Source of the DNA: Mycobacterium lehmannii
GTDB lineage: Bacteria; Actinomycetota; Actinomycetes; Mycobacteriales; Mycobacteriaceae
DNA length: 64,000 nucleotides
Reading direction: 5' to 3'
Assembly (NCBI RefSeq): GCF_002245535.1
Contig: NZ_NKCN01000026.1
Location: 1 to 64,000, forward strand
Both the position numbers and the translations under genes were made by a program. Positions 15,731 through 24,169 of this stretch are shown here, piece by piece; position 1 is the first letter of the stretch, and each line of letters opens with the position of its first letter. The notes beneath the pieces are model-generated. The model was given only the letters and a program-made list of their open reading frames with translations. It did not search any database and was not told the DNA's origin.

Positions 15731-17014
15731 ATGTTCGAATCACTGGCAGTCATCGACACCGATGGCGATGAGGCGACGCTGGTTGACTGCATCGCCGAAC
15801 TCGAGCACTTCAAGTCTGTCGCCGCTGCTAGACAGGCCCGGTTGACCGCGGCACTGGACCAAAAGCGCCGCGCCCGCGAGGCCGCCGAGGGCGTGCCCGC
15901 AGCCAAGCGTGGTCGCGGCTTGGCCAACGAAATCGCGCTGGCCCGCAACGATTCCCCTAACCGCGGCGGCCGTCATCTCGGTTTCGCGCGAGCTTTGGTG
16001 CACGAGATGCCCCACACGCTGGCCGCCCTGGAGGCCGGCGCGCTCTCCGAGTGGCGTGCCACCCTGATCGTCCGCGAATCCGCCTGTTTAACCGTGGAAG
16101 ACCGCGGAAAACTCGATGTCCGGATGTGCGCGGATCAATCCGAACTCGAAGGCAAAGGCGACAAGCGCATCGCCGCCGACGCCAAAGCCATTGCCAATGA
16201 ACTCGATCCACAAGCGATCGTCGACCGCGCCGTACGCGCCGTGCGCGAGCGTACTGTGACGATCCGTCCAGCCCCCGACACCATGGCCTATGTGACCGCG
16301 CTGCTGCCCATGCCCCAGGGTGTGTCCGTCTACGCGGCCCTCAAACGCGCCGCCGACACCACCTTCGACGATCGCAGCCGGGGCCAGATCATGGCCGACA
16401 CCCTCTTCGAACGCATCACCGGCCAGCCTGCAGACGTTTCGGTGCCGGTCGCCGTCGACCTAATCATCACCGACGAGACGCTACTCGGCGGTGACACGAC
16501 TCCCGCACGCGTTCCGGGTTACGGACCGATTCCTGCCTCGGTCGCGTGCCGATTGGCGAGCCGAGCCGTCACCGACGAGCGTTCGAAAGCCACGCTGCGT
16601 CGGCTGTACCGTCATCCGTCATCCGGCGCGTTGGTCGCCATGGAGTCGCGAGCTCGTTTGTTCCCGAAAGTCCTCGCGCAGTTCATCGCCTTCCGAGATG
16701 ACACATGTCGCACGCCATACTGCGATGCCCCCATCCGGCATACCGACCATGCCACTCCGCACGGCGTGGGCGGGGAGACCAGCGAGCTCAACGGCGTCGG
16801 CAACTGCGAAGCCTGCAATTACGCCAAAGAAGCTCCGGGATGGCGGGTCACCACCCGACGTGACGGGGAGAGCACCCACAGCGCCGAGGTCACTACGCCG
16901 ACCGGTGCCCGCCACCGATCTAAAGCGCCACCGCTGCCCGGCCGGCCGCCTTCGCCGGCAAGCAAGGTCGAAATCGCCTTCGCCGACGAAATCGCCTGGC
17001 GCGACGCTGCCTGA
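15731..17014 (+). CDS. DUF222/13E12-repeat protein with C-terminal HNH nuclease domain
   Basis: This 427-residue protein starts at ATG 15731. It has an N-terminal DUF222 region (about 1-300), conserved in the 13E12 repeat family of mycobacteria. A zinc-type HNH domain follows at about 325-380: CRTPYC, IRHTDHATPH and CEACNYAKE. The paired cysteines and the DH/N residues needed for a beta-beta-alpha metal nuclease are intact. The family occurs as multicopy, sometimes mobile genes; the function is not established. It lies in an islet (15.2-17.0 kb) not present at this place in M. tuberculosis as I recall it, beside an hsdM remnant. Confidence 0.85.
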   Translation: MFESLAVIDTDGDEATLVDCIAELEHFKSVAAARQARLTAALDQKRRAREAAEGVPAAKRGRGLANEIALARNDSPNRGGRHLGFARALVHEMPHTLAALEAGALSEWRATLIVRESACLTVEDRGKLDVRMCADQSELEGKGDKRIAADAKAIANELDPQAIVDRAVRAVRERTVTIRPAPDTMAYVTALLPMPQGVSVYAALKRAADTTFDDRSRGQIMADTLFERITGQPADVSVPVAVDLIITDETLLGGDTTPARVPGYGPIPASVACRLASRAVTDERSKATLRRLYRHPSSGALVAMESRARLFPKVLAQFIAFRDDTCRTPYCDAPIRHTDHATPHGVGGETSELNGVGNCEACNYAKEAPGWRVTTRRDGESTHSAEVTTPTGARHRSKAPPLPGRPPSPASKVEIAFADEIAWRDAA

Positions 17015-17250
17015 TTCGGGGTTGTTCATCGCTTGTCAGTCCTGGCTGCTGCCAACGGTGTCATGGAGCCGGTACGGCTCTACGATTCGCCGTATACAGA
17101 GGCGCACCCCACGGTCCCGACACGGTATTCGCCGGCGCGGATGTTGAGGTATTCGTCGCCCCTTGTGCAGCTTTACGGATTGACGTCGGCCACCCACAGT
17201 GCGCCACTCTATCGGCGATGCGATCGCGGCTTGCGGCTCATAATGCGGAG

Positions 17251-17835
17251 ATGGAACTGCTGACCGGCCTCGGCCTGGCGACCGCGGCGGGGCTCAACGC
17301 CTATATCCCCCTGTTGGCGCTTGGTCTGCTGTCGCGGTTCACCAACCTGGTCGCCCTGCCCGCCGGCTGGGCCTGGCTAGAGAACGGCTGGGTGATGGCG
17401 ATCGTCGCGACGCTTCTGGTCGTCGAGATCGTGGCCGACAAAGTCCCGGCGCTCGACAGCGTCAACGATGCCGTCCAGACGTTCGTCCGGCCGACCGCGG
17501 GCGGCATCGTCTTCGGTTCCGGCACCGCGGCGCAGACGTCGGCGGTCACCGACCCCGGCGCGTTCGCTCAGTCCGGGCAGTGGATTCCGGTGGTGATCGG
17601 TGTCGTGGTCGCGCTAGTGGTGTCGCTGACCAAGTCGACCGTTCGTCCGGCGGCCAACGTCGCCACCGCCGGGGTGGCCGCACCGGTGCTGAGCACGGTC
17701 GAGGACGGGGTCAGTGTCGGACTGGTCCTCGCCGCGATCCTGGTGCCCGTGCTCGTGTTGGTGGCCGTCGTGGTCCTGGCGTGGCTGGCGGTCTGGATTC
17801 TGAGGCGACGGCGCCGCAACGCCGCAGCGAGCTGA
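17251..17835 (+). CDS. DUF4126 family integral membrane protein
   Basis: The protein has 194 residues from ATG 17251. The longer frame from 17218 adds a basic stretch unlike the family. There are four or five hydrophobic helices. The N-terminus ELLTGLGLATAAGLNAYIPLL is characteristic of DUF4126, as is EIVADKVPALDSVNDAVQTF in the loop. The C-terminus ends in a basic cluster (RRRRRNAAAS) on the cytoplasmic side. The function is unknown. It converges with the small exported protein downstream, 13 bases apart. Confidence 0.88.
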   Translation: MELLTGLGLATAAGLNAYIPLLALGLLSRFTNLVALPAGWAWLENGWVMAIVATLLVVEIVADKVPALDSVNDAVQTFVRPTAGGIVFGSGTAAQTSAVTDPGAFAQSGQWIPVVIGVVVALVVSLTKSTVRPAANVATAGVAAPVLSTVEDGVSVGLVLAAILVPVLVLVAVVVLAWLAVWILRRRRRNAAAS

Positions 17836-17848
17836 CTCCAGGTCCCGC

Positions 17849-18097
17849 TCACGTCAGCGTCGTGACGTAATGGCCGCCGGAGAAGACATCGATGTACCTG
17901 TTGCCGCTGATGTCCTTGTAGCCGCAGGTCGACACCGAGCCCTTGTTGGTGTAGGTCCCGCCGGCGGCTTTGCATTCGCTTTTGATCGTCTTCTCCGAGA
18001 GCTTCTCAGCGTGCGCGGCCGGCGCGGTCGTGGTCATTAGGGCGCCGACGGCGATCGCGCCGGCGGCGACGGCGGCCGTGATGGTGTTGCGTCTCAT
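17849..18097 (-). CDS. Small exported protein with a two-cysteine mature domain
   Basis: The protein has 82 residues. AGGAGACAACG precedes ATG 18097, a strong ribosome-binding site. Residues 1-32 form a classic Sec signal peptide (MRRNTITAAV, Ala-rich core, cleavage after AHA). The mature part is about 50 residues with Cys in SECKAAGG and STCGYK, a likely disulfide, followed by DISGNRYIDVFSGG. I do not recognise a named family beyond short mycobacterial secreted proteins of this pattern. Its 146-base upstream region to glgC contains no evident signal other than the Shine-Dalgarno. Confidence 0.75.
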   Translation of the reverse strand: MRRNTITAAVAAGAIAVGALMTTTAPAAHAEKLSEKTIKSECKAAGGTYTNKGSVSTCGYKDISGNRYIDVFSGGHYVTTLT

Positions 18098-18243
18098 CGT
18101 TGTCTCCTGTGCTCGTGGCCTCGCGGGCCGTTTGACAGGAGCCAGCGTGAAGCACCAGGGCACAACGCATAAGGAGGGCGATGCCGAAACTCGTCGAGTG
18201 CACCCCTGGGTCTGGCGGACGGTCCGCGTTAGGGGGTTAGGGG

Positions 18244-19458
18244 TTAGATCCAGACGCCCTTGCCGACCGCGACCACTCCTCCGGCGCTGATCGCGAACCG
18301 TTCGCGGTCCTTGTCGAGGTCCACCCCGACCATCTCGCCCGGACCGACGACCACGTTCTTGTCCAAGATCGCGTGGCGCACCACCGCCCCGCGCCCGATG
18401 CGGGCCCCGGGCATGATCACGCTGCCCTCGACGATCGCCCCGTCGTCGACGACGACGTTGGACGACAGCACCGAATTCCGCACGGACGCAGCCGAGATGA
18501 TGCTGCCGGCGCCGACGACCGACTCTTGGGCCGAACCGCCGTTGACGAACTTCGCCGGCGCGAGCATCTCCGACTCCCCGCGGATCGGCCAACGCTTGTT
18601 GTAGAGGTTGAACACTGGGTGCACCGACACCAGGTCCATGTGCGCGTCGTAGAACGCATCGAGGGTTCCCACGTCGCGCCAGTAACCGTGATCGCGTTCG
18701 GTCGCACCGGGCACTTCGTTGTTGCTGAAGTCGTACACCGCCGCCATGCCGTCGTCGACCAGACGGGGGATGATGTCGCCGCCCATGTCGTGGTCGGAGT
18801 GGTCGTCGTCGGCGTCGGCGCGGATCGCGTCGATCAACACCTTGGTGGTGAAGATGTAGTTGCCCATCGACACGAACGCCTCGTCGGGATTGTCCGGCGT
18901 GCCCGGCGGGTCGGGGGGCTTCTCGATGAAGCTGCGGATGCGGCCGGACTCGTCGGCGTCGATGACCCCGAACGCGGTGGCCTCCTGGCGCGGTACCCGG
19001 ATACCCGCGACCGTCGCACCCGCGCCGCTTTCGATGTGGAACTGGACCATCTGTTCGGGGTCCATGCGGTAGACGTGGTCGGCGCCGAACACGACGATGT
19101 AGTCCGGATCTTCGTCGTAGATGAGGTTCAGCGACTGGTAGATCGCGTCCGCGGAACCGGTGTACCACCGTGGACCGAGCCGCTGCTGGGCCGGGACGGG
19201 CGTGATGTACTCACCCGCAAGGCCCGACAATCGCCAGTTCTGGGAGATGTGACGGTCAAGTGAGTGCGACTTGTATTGCGTCAGCACGCAAATCCGGAGA
19301 TACCGCGCATTGACCAGATTCGACAGCACGAAGTCGATCAAGCGGTAGGCGCCGCCGAAGGGAACGGCGGGCTTGGCTCGATCCGCGGTCAACGGGTAGA
19401 GCCGCTTGCCCTCCCCGCCGGCCAGGACGATGCCCAGCACGTGTGGCAGTTCCCTCAT
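18244..19458 (-). CDS. glgC: Glucose-1-phosphate adenylyltransferase GlgC
   Basis: The protein has 404 residues, the expected size. The N-terminal nucleotidyltransferase domain starts GIVLAGGEGKRLYPLTADRAKP. IEKPPDPPGTP, VSMGNYIF and YWRDVGTLDAFY are glucose-1-phosphate/ADP-glucose site motifs. A C-terminal left-handed beta-helix follows. The enzyme makes ADP-glucose for alpha-glucan and maltose-1-phosphate synthesis. It is divergent from glgM with 131 bases between starts, an arrangement conserved with Rv1213/Rv1212c, so the pair probably shares control. Confidence 0.96.
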   Translation of the reverse strand: MRELPHVLGIVLAGGEGKRLYPLTADRAKPAVPFGGAYRLIDFVLSNLVNARYLRICVLTQYKSHSLDRHISQNWRLSGLAGEYITPVPAQQRLGPRWYTGSADAIYQSLNLIYDEDPDYIVVFGADHVYRMDPEQMVQFHIESGAGATVAGIRVPRQEATAFGVIDADESGRIRSFIEKPPDPPGTPDNPDEAFVSMGNYIFTTKVLIDAIRADADDDHSDHDMGGDIIPRLVDDGMAAVYDFSNNEVPGATERDHGYWRDVGTLDAFYDAHMDLVSVHPVFNLYNKRWPIRGESEMLAPAKFVNGGSAQESVVGAGSIISAASVRNSVLSSNVVVDDGAIVEGSVIMPGARIGRGAVVRHAILDKNVVVGPGEMVGVDLDKDRERFAISAGGVVAVGKGVWI

Positions 19459-19589
19459 GCTTCAAACCTATCGGCCGCTTCTGTCCTGGGCTACCCATTC
19501 CACGACGAGTCAACGTCTTCGACGCAGATCCGGCGGTTCCGACACGATCACTCCAGCGGCGGCTTGCGCCCGTAACTAGGGTCGAATTC

Positions 19590-20759
19590 ATGCGGGTGGC
19601 GATGATGACTCGGGAATATCCACCCGAGGTCTACGGCGGGGCGGGGGTTCACGTCACCGAGTTGGTCGCTCAGCTGCGCCGCCTCTGCGAGGTCGACGTG
19701 CACTGCATGGGCGCCCCGCGTGCGGACGCGATCGTCGCGCAACCCGACCCCGCGCTGATCGGCGCCAACGCCGCGCTGTCGATGCTGTCGGCCGACCTCA
19801 ACATGGTCAATGCCGCCGCACACGCGGACGTGGTGCACTCGCACACCTGGTACACCGGCCTGGCCGGCCACCTCGCCGCACTGCTCTACGGGGTGCCGCA
19901 CGTGCTGACCGCACACTCGCTGGAGCCGATGCGCCCGTGGAAGGCCGAACAGCTCGGCGGCGGCTACCGGGTCTCGTCGTGGGTGGAGAAGACGGCGGTG
20001 GAGGGCGCCGACGCGGTGATCGCGGTCAGCTCCGGTATGCGCGAGGACGTCCTGCGCACCTATCCCGCGTTGGACCCGAATCGGGTCCACGTGGTGCGCA
20101 ACGGGATCGACACCGAGGTCTGGTATCCGGCTCACCCGGAGCCGGGCGAATCGGTGTTGGCCGAACTCGGCGTCGACCCGTCGCGGCCCATGGTGGCGTT
20201 CGTCGGTCGGATCACGCGGCAGAAGGGCGTTGCCCATCTGATCGCCGCGGCCCACGATTTCGCCCCCGATGTGCAGCTGGTGCTGTGCGCAGGAGCGCCC
20301 GACACCCCCGAGATCGCCGCCGAAGTGACCGAGGCGGTTCAGCACCTGTCGCACGCCCGCACCGGGATCTTCTGGGTGCGCGAGATGCTCCCCATCGTCA
20401 AGATTCGCGAAATACTATCCGCTGCAACTGTTTTCGTATGCCCCTCAGTGTACGAGCCGCTGGGCATCGTGAACCTGGAGGCGATGGCATGCGCGACGGC
20501 GGTCGTGGCCTCCGACGTCGGCGGCATTCCGGAGGTGGTGGCCGACGGACACACCGGACGGTTGGTGCACTACGACCCGCAGGACGCGCCGGCTTACGAG
20601 AGCCGGTTGGCCGCGACGGTCAACGAGCTGATCGCCGACCCCGAGAGGGCGCGCCAATACGGCGAGGCCGGGCGGCAGCGCTGCATTCAGGAGTTCTCCT
20701 GGGCCCACATCGCCGAGCAGACCTTGGAGATCTACCAGAAAGTGGGCAATCCGGCGTAG
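19590..20759 (+). CDS. glgM: Alpha-maltose-1-phosphate synthase GlgM (GT4 glycosyltransferase)
   Basis: The protein has 389 residues from ATG 19590 (about 387 in M. tuberculosis Rv1212c). The N-terminus MRVAMMTREYPPEVYGGAGVH is the acceptor-side signature. The GT-B fold shows VAFVGRITRQKGV and the donor-site EX7E region PSVYEPLGIVNLEAMAC. The enzyme joins ADP-glucose and glucose-1-phosphate into maltose-1-phosphate, which GlgE (not in this window) polymerises. It was formerly annotated as glycogen synthase GlgA. It uses the product of the divergently encoded GlgC. Confidence 0.95.
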   Translation: MRVAMMTREYPPEVYGGAGVHVTELVAQLRRLCEVDVHCMGAPRADAIVAQPDPALIGANAALSMLSADLNMVNAAAHADVVHSHTWYTGLAGHLAALLYGVPHVLTAHSLEPMRPWKAEQLGGGYRVSSWVEKTAVEGADAVIAVSSGMREDVLRTYPALDPNRVHVVRNGIDTEVWYPAHPEPGESVLAELGVDPSRPMVAFVGRITRQKGVAHLIAAAHDFAPDVQLVLCAGAPDTPEIAAEVTEAVQHLSHARTGIFWVREMLPIVKIREILSAATVFVCPSVYEPLGIVNLEAMACATAVVASDVGGIPEVVADGHTGRLVHYDPQDAPAYESRLAATVNELIADPERARQYGEAGRQRCIQEFSWAHIAEQTLEIYQKVGNPA

Positions 20760-20777
20760 CCGGTCACAGCGGAACCG

Positions 20778-20945
20778 TCAGCTCGTGACGTTCTTCAGTT
20801 CATCCCCGAGCGCGGCGGCCTCATCAGGGGTCAGCTCGACGACGAGTCTCCCGCCGCCTTCCAGTGGTACCCGCATCACGATGCCGCGCCCCTCCTTGGT
20901 TGCTTCCAGTGGACCGTCGCCGGTCCGGGGCTTCATCGCCGCCAT
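20778..20945 (-). CDS. Small conserved DUF3117 protein (Rv1211-like)
   Basis: The protein has 55 residues on the minus strand, starting MAAMKPRTGDGPLEATKEG and continuing with RLVVELTPDEAAALGDELK. GGAGGGAGCACTCG directly precedes ATG 20945, an unusually strong ribosome-binding site. The sequence is almost entirely the DUF3117 motif and has no membrane segment. The function is unknown, but it is among the most conserved small actinobacterial proteins. It converges with glgM, 18 bases from its stop. Confidence 0.88.
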   Translation of the reverse strand: MAAMKPRTGDGPLEATKEGRGIVMRVPLEGGGRLVVELTPDEAAALGDELKNVTS

Positions 20946-21090
20946 CGAGTGCTCCCTCCAGATGAGCCGGCCCGCCCGCGGGCTCGGTCGGGGCCGAGAC
21001 TGCCCACTCGTTTGACATTCCCGGCACTGAAACTGCTACTGAACGCCTCTATTGTTCCCTATCGGCGCCGTTCGGTGTGCAAAGACCCGG

Positions 21091-21738
21091 CTAAGGCCGC
21101 TTACCGGGTGCCGCTGAAGTCGCCGGTACCCAGCAGTCGGCGGTGTGATCGTCGACCATTCCGGTCGCCTGCATCAACGCGTAGGCGGTCGTGGGTCCCA
21201 CGAAGCGGAAGCCGCGGCGCTTCAATTCCTTGGCCATCGCGGTCGACTCGGGGGTGACGGCGGGAATCTCGGCGAAGCTGGCGGGCCGCGGCCGGGGCCG
21301 CGGTGCGAACGACCACAACAGCTCGGCCAGGTCGGTTCCCGCGTCACGCAGGTCGGCCGCCGCTTGCGCGTTGGCGATGGTGGCCTCGATCTTCGCGCGG
21401 TTGCGCACGATCCCGGCATCGCCCATCAACCGCGTGATGTCGCGCTCGGTGTAGCGCGCGACCCGGTCGATGTCGAAATTGTGGAACGCTCGGCGGAAGT
21501 TCTCCCGCTTGCGCAGGATCACCAGCCACGAAAGCCCGCTCTGGAACGCTTCGAGGCTCACCCGCTCGAAGAGGGCAACCGAGTCGCGAAGCGGCCGCCC
21601 CCACTCGGTGTCGTGATAGTCGCGGTAGAGAATGAAATCAGCTGGGGCCAAACGTGATTCGTCGATCCACGCGCACCGGACACGGCCGTCGGGCTCGAAG
21701 GAGGGTTCTTCGGAGGTCTCCGGGGTGGCTGCGGTCAC
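21091..21738 (-). CDS. tagA: DNA-3-methyladenine glycosylase I
   Basis: The protein has 215 residues with GTG start 21738 overlapping the stop of the upstream DivIVA-domain gene (GTGA). Zinc-snap ligands are visible: Cys in RVRCAW, His in YHDTEWG, and His/Cys in DDHTADCW. The catalytic-pocket segment LEAFQSGLSWLVILRKRENFR is fully typical. It removes 3-methyladenine from alkylated DNA. The C-terminus is normal in length. Confidence 0.95.
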   Translation of the reverse strand: MTAATPETSEEPSFEPDGRVRCAWIDESRLAPADFILYRDYHDTEWGRPLRDSVALFERVSLEAFQSGLSWLVILRKRENFRRAFHNFDIDRVARYTERDITRLMGDAGIVRNRAKIEATIANAQAAADLRDAGTDLAELLWSFAPRPRPRPASFAEIPAVTPESTAMAKELKRRGFRFVGPTTAYALMQATGMVDDHTADCWVPATSAAPGKRP

Positions 21739-22088
21739 GACTCCTCCTCGGATTGCAATGCGTGCGCGCCACCCTCGATGGGCTCGTCGTCTTCGATGCC
21801 GTGGGTGGCCCGCAGGGTGGCCAGCTGACCGCGCAGCAGGTCGAGTTCCTGGCCCAGCCGGTCGAGCACCCAGTCGACTTCGCTGGTCTTGTAGCCGCGC
21901 AGCGTCTGGGCGAACTTGACGGCGTCGACGTCGGCGCTCGTCACGCCGGAGGCGGGCAGCACCGTAGCGGTGGTCTCCCGCGGCAACGGGGGCAGCGGTT
22001 CACCGCGCCCGAACACGACGCTGCCGACGGCGAACAGCACCACGGCGATCAGGACCAGTACGACCAGATACAGCAGAACCAGGCTCAC
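21735..22088 (-). CDS. Membrane protein with DivIVA-like domain (Rv1209-like)
   Basis: The protein has 117 residues. One N-terminal transmembrane helix (about 3-27) precedes a linker. The DivIVA-type motif VKFAQTLRGYKTSEVDWVLDRLGQEL (split here by its turn) leads into a short coiled coil. The C-terminus is acidic. DivIVA modules bind curved membrane or partner proteins at poles and septa, but this short version is uncharacterised. It overlaps tagA by 4 bases. Upstream lies the 60-bp tandem repeat that separates it from gpgS. Confidence 0.88.
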   Translation of the reverse strand: MSLVLLYLVVLVLIAVVLFAVGSVVFGRGEPLPPLPRETTATVLPASGVTSADVDAVKFAQTLRGYKTSEVDWVLDRLGQELDLLRGQLATLRATHGIEDDEPIEGGAHALQSEEES

Positions 22089-22118
22089 GGTTTCGATACT
22101 GCCTCAGCGCGCCGACAT

Positions 22119-22263
22119 CCGGCGGACGACGATCAAGCGGCGAGGGACGAGCCGCGCTGAGGAGTCCGCCAATTCAACCCGGCGGACGACGATCAAGCGG
22201 CGAGGGACGAGCCGCGCTGAGGAGTCCGCCAATTCAACCCGGCGGACGACGATCAAGCGGCGA
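22119..22263. repeat. 60-bp perfect tandem repeat, about 2.4 copies (VNTR candidate)
   Basis: The 60-base unit beginning CCGGCGGACGACGATCAAGC repeats without mismatch from 22119 to 22238; a third partial copy runs to 22263. Each unit contains a small stem (GCGGC, nine bases, GCCGC). The array fills the gap between gpgS and the DivIVA-domain gene. A single degenerate relative sits at 26594-26630, so the unit belongs to a dispersed family. Identical copies suggest recent expansion and possible copy-number variation. Confidence 0.9.
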
Positions 22264-22269
22264 TATGAC

Positions 22270-23217
22270 TCAGCGTGGGCGCAGGGTCACCATCGGGGGG
22301 CGGTCGGCCAGCGACACCGACGATGTCCGCGGCGTGTAGTCCTGACCGTCGGCGAAGAACTGCGTCAGCCCCACACCGGAGTCCGGCACCCCGCAGCGCG
22401 AGAGCAGCGTCGCGATCACCTGGCGGCTCATGCTGGCCAGCTCGGTCAGCGGCCGGTTGCGGTGGGTGCGAACACCGAGGTTGACCTGGGCGATCCCGTC
22501 GAGGCCGAGCCGGTCGTAGGCGTCGATCAGCAGACCGATCTCGACCCCGTAGCCCGGCGCGAACGGTACGGACGTCAACAGCTCACGGGTGCCCGCGTAT
22601 TCACCGCCCAGCGGTTGCAGGATGCAGCTGAGCTCGGGCCGCAGGGAGGCCAGCAGCGGCCGGGCCACCAGCTCGGTCACCCGCCCGCCGCCGTTGGCGT
22701 CCTCGCTGCCGCTGACCTTCAGCGGCCTGCGGTAGAAGCCCTTGACCAGGTGCACACCGTCGGTGGTGAGCAGCGGACCCACCAGCTTGGGCACGAACAT
22801 CGGGTCGGGGTCGATCAGGTCCGAGTCGACGAACACCACGACGTCACCGGTCGTGGCGGCCAGCGAGCGCCACAGCACCTCCCCCTTGCCGGGTTGCGGA
22901 GCCACCTCCGGCAGCGCCGCCTCACGGCTGATCACCCGGGCACCGGCGGCCAGGGCGCGGATCTCGGTGTCGTCGGTCGAGCCGGAATCCAGCACGATCA
23001 GCTCGTCGACCAGCCCACCGAGCAGCGGGGTGATGGTCTCGACGACGCTGCCGACCGTCTCTTCCTCGTTGAGGGCGGGCAGCACCACCGAGATGGTGCG
23101 GCCCCGTTTGGCGGCTTCGAGTTCGGAGACCGTCCACGTCGGCCGGCTCCAGCTGTGGTCGCTGAGCCAGCGTGCGATGACGACGTCAGTAGCGGGAAGT
23201 TCGGGTGTGAGTGTCAT
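22270..23217 (-). CDS. gpgS: Glucosyl-3-phosphoglycerate synthase GpgS
   Basis: The protein has 315 residues from ATG 23217; the frame continues upstream through folP2 out of register. It is a GT81 retaining glycosyltransferase. VVLPALNEEETVGSVVE binds the UDP end, VVFVDSDLIDPDP is the DxD metal site, and PFAPGYGVEIGLLIDAYDRLG is the 3-phosphoglycerate side. It makes the primer of 6-O-methylglucose lipopolysaccharides, which modulate fatty-acid synthesis. Its start overlaps the folP2 stop by 4 bases (ATGA). The stop is 6 bases from the tandem repeat. Confidence 0.95.
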   Translation of the reverse strand: MTLTPELPATDVVIARWLSDHSWSRPTWTVSELEAAKRGRTISVVLPALNEEETVGSVVETITPLLGGLVDELIVLDSGSTDDTEIRALAAGARVISREAALPEVAPQPGKGEVLWRSLAATTGDVVVFVDSDLIDPDPMFVPKLVGPLLTTDGVHLVKGFYRRPLKVSGSEDANGGGRVTELVARPLLASLRPELSCILQPLGGEYAGTRELLTSVPFAPGYGVEIGLLIDAYDRLGLDGIAQVNLGVRTHRNRPLTELASMSRQVIATLLSRCGVPDSGVGLTQFFADGQDYTPRTSSVSLADRPPMVTLRPR

Positions 23218-24098
23218 GCCAGTCCCCTCACCGTGCGCGTCGGCGGCCGTCCGCCCTGGATCGACGCGACCATCTCCAGTACACGCCGAGTCGGTCCGAC
23301 CTCGTGCACCCGGAACATCGCGGCTCCGTCTGCGGCCGCCAGGGCGGTGGCTGCAAGGGTGCCCTCCAGGCGTTCGGTCAAACCCACACCCAGAGTCTCC
23401 CCGACGAAATCCTTGTTGCTCAGCGCCATCAGGACGGGCCATCCAGTGTTTACAAGCTCTTTCACATGGCGCAACAAACTAAGACCGTGATGAGTGTTCT
23501 TGCCGAAATCATGCGTCGGGTCGATCAGCACGGCGTCGCGCGCCACCCCCGCCGCGACCGCGCGTTCGGCCGCCGCGGTCACCTCCGCGATCACGTCGTC
23601 GACGACGCCGCGTTCGGTGATTCCGTAGTTGACCCGGAACGGCCTGGTGCGCGGTTGTGCGCCGCCGGTGTGCGAGCACACCAGGCCTGCACCGAACTCC
23701 GCGGCCACCTCCGGCAGCGCCGGATCGTGGCCGGCCCAGGTGTCGTTGATCAGGTCGGCTCCCGCCGCGCACGCCTGTTTGGCGACCGCCGAGCGCCAGG
23801 TGTCGACGCTGATCAGCTGATCGGGATAAATGCTGCGCAGCCATTCGATGAACGGAACGACGCGCGCAATCTCCTCGTCGGTGTCGACGGTGCTACCCGG
23901 GCCCGCCTTGACCCCGCCCACGTCGACGACGTCAGCGCCGTCCTCGATGACCCGGTGCGCGGCCGTCTTGGCCGCCTCGTCGGTGAACGCGGCGCCGCGG
24001 TCGTAGAACGAGTCCGGAGTCCGGTTCACGATCGCCATGATCAGCGCTCGATCGGCGGCGACGGGCCGGCCCAGGAAGCGGCCCGAGTGCGTGTTCAC
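23214..24098 (-). CDS. folP2: Dihydropteroate synthase homologue FolP2
   Basis: This 294-residue protein starts at GTG 24098. Pterin-binding barrel motifs are present: MAIVNRTPDSFYDRG, then DGADVVDVGGVKAGPG and ISVDTWRS. The DPTHDFGKNTHH region replaces the usual phosphate-site block. Conserved differences from FolP1 (VKAGPG in place of the usual STRPG) mark it as FolP2. That protein is reported to lack dihydropteroate synthase activity in mycobacteria, so its true role is open. It is translationally coupled to gpgS. Confidence 0.93.
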   Translation of the reverse strand: MNTHSGRFLGRPVAADRALIMAIVNRTPDSFYDRGAAFTDEAAKTAAHRVIEDGADVVDVGGVKAGPGSTVDTDEEIARVVPFIEWLRSIYPDQLISVDTWRSAVAKQACAAGADLINDTWAGHDPALPEVAAEFGAGLVCSHTGGAQPRTRPFRVNYGITERGVVDDVIAEVTAAAERAVAAGVARDAVLIDPTHDFGKNTHHGLSLLRHVKELVNTGWPVLMALSNKDFVGETLGVGLTERLEGTLAATALAAADGAAMFRVHEVGPTRRVLEMVASIQGGRPPTRTVRGLA

Positions 24099-24169
24099 CC
24101 TTCCAGGCTACGGCGGCGCGATTTGTGCGTGATTTCGTTCGGCGGGCGAACGTTTCCACTCACGAATCG

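Noticed and set aside
17033..17263. A 76-codon frame between the 13E12 gene and the DUF4126 gene.
   Set aside because: It has no ribosome-binding site or recognisable motif and runs into the real gene in another frame.
22119..22263. CRISPR array at the repeats.
   Set aside because: The whole 60-base unit repeats without variable spacers and there are no cas genes.
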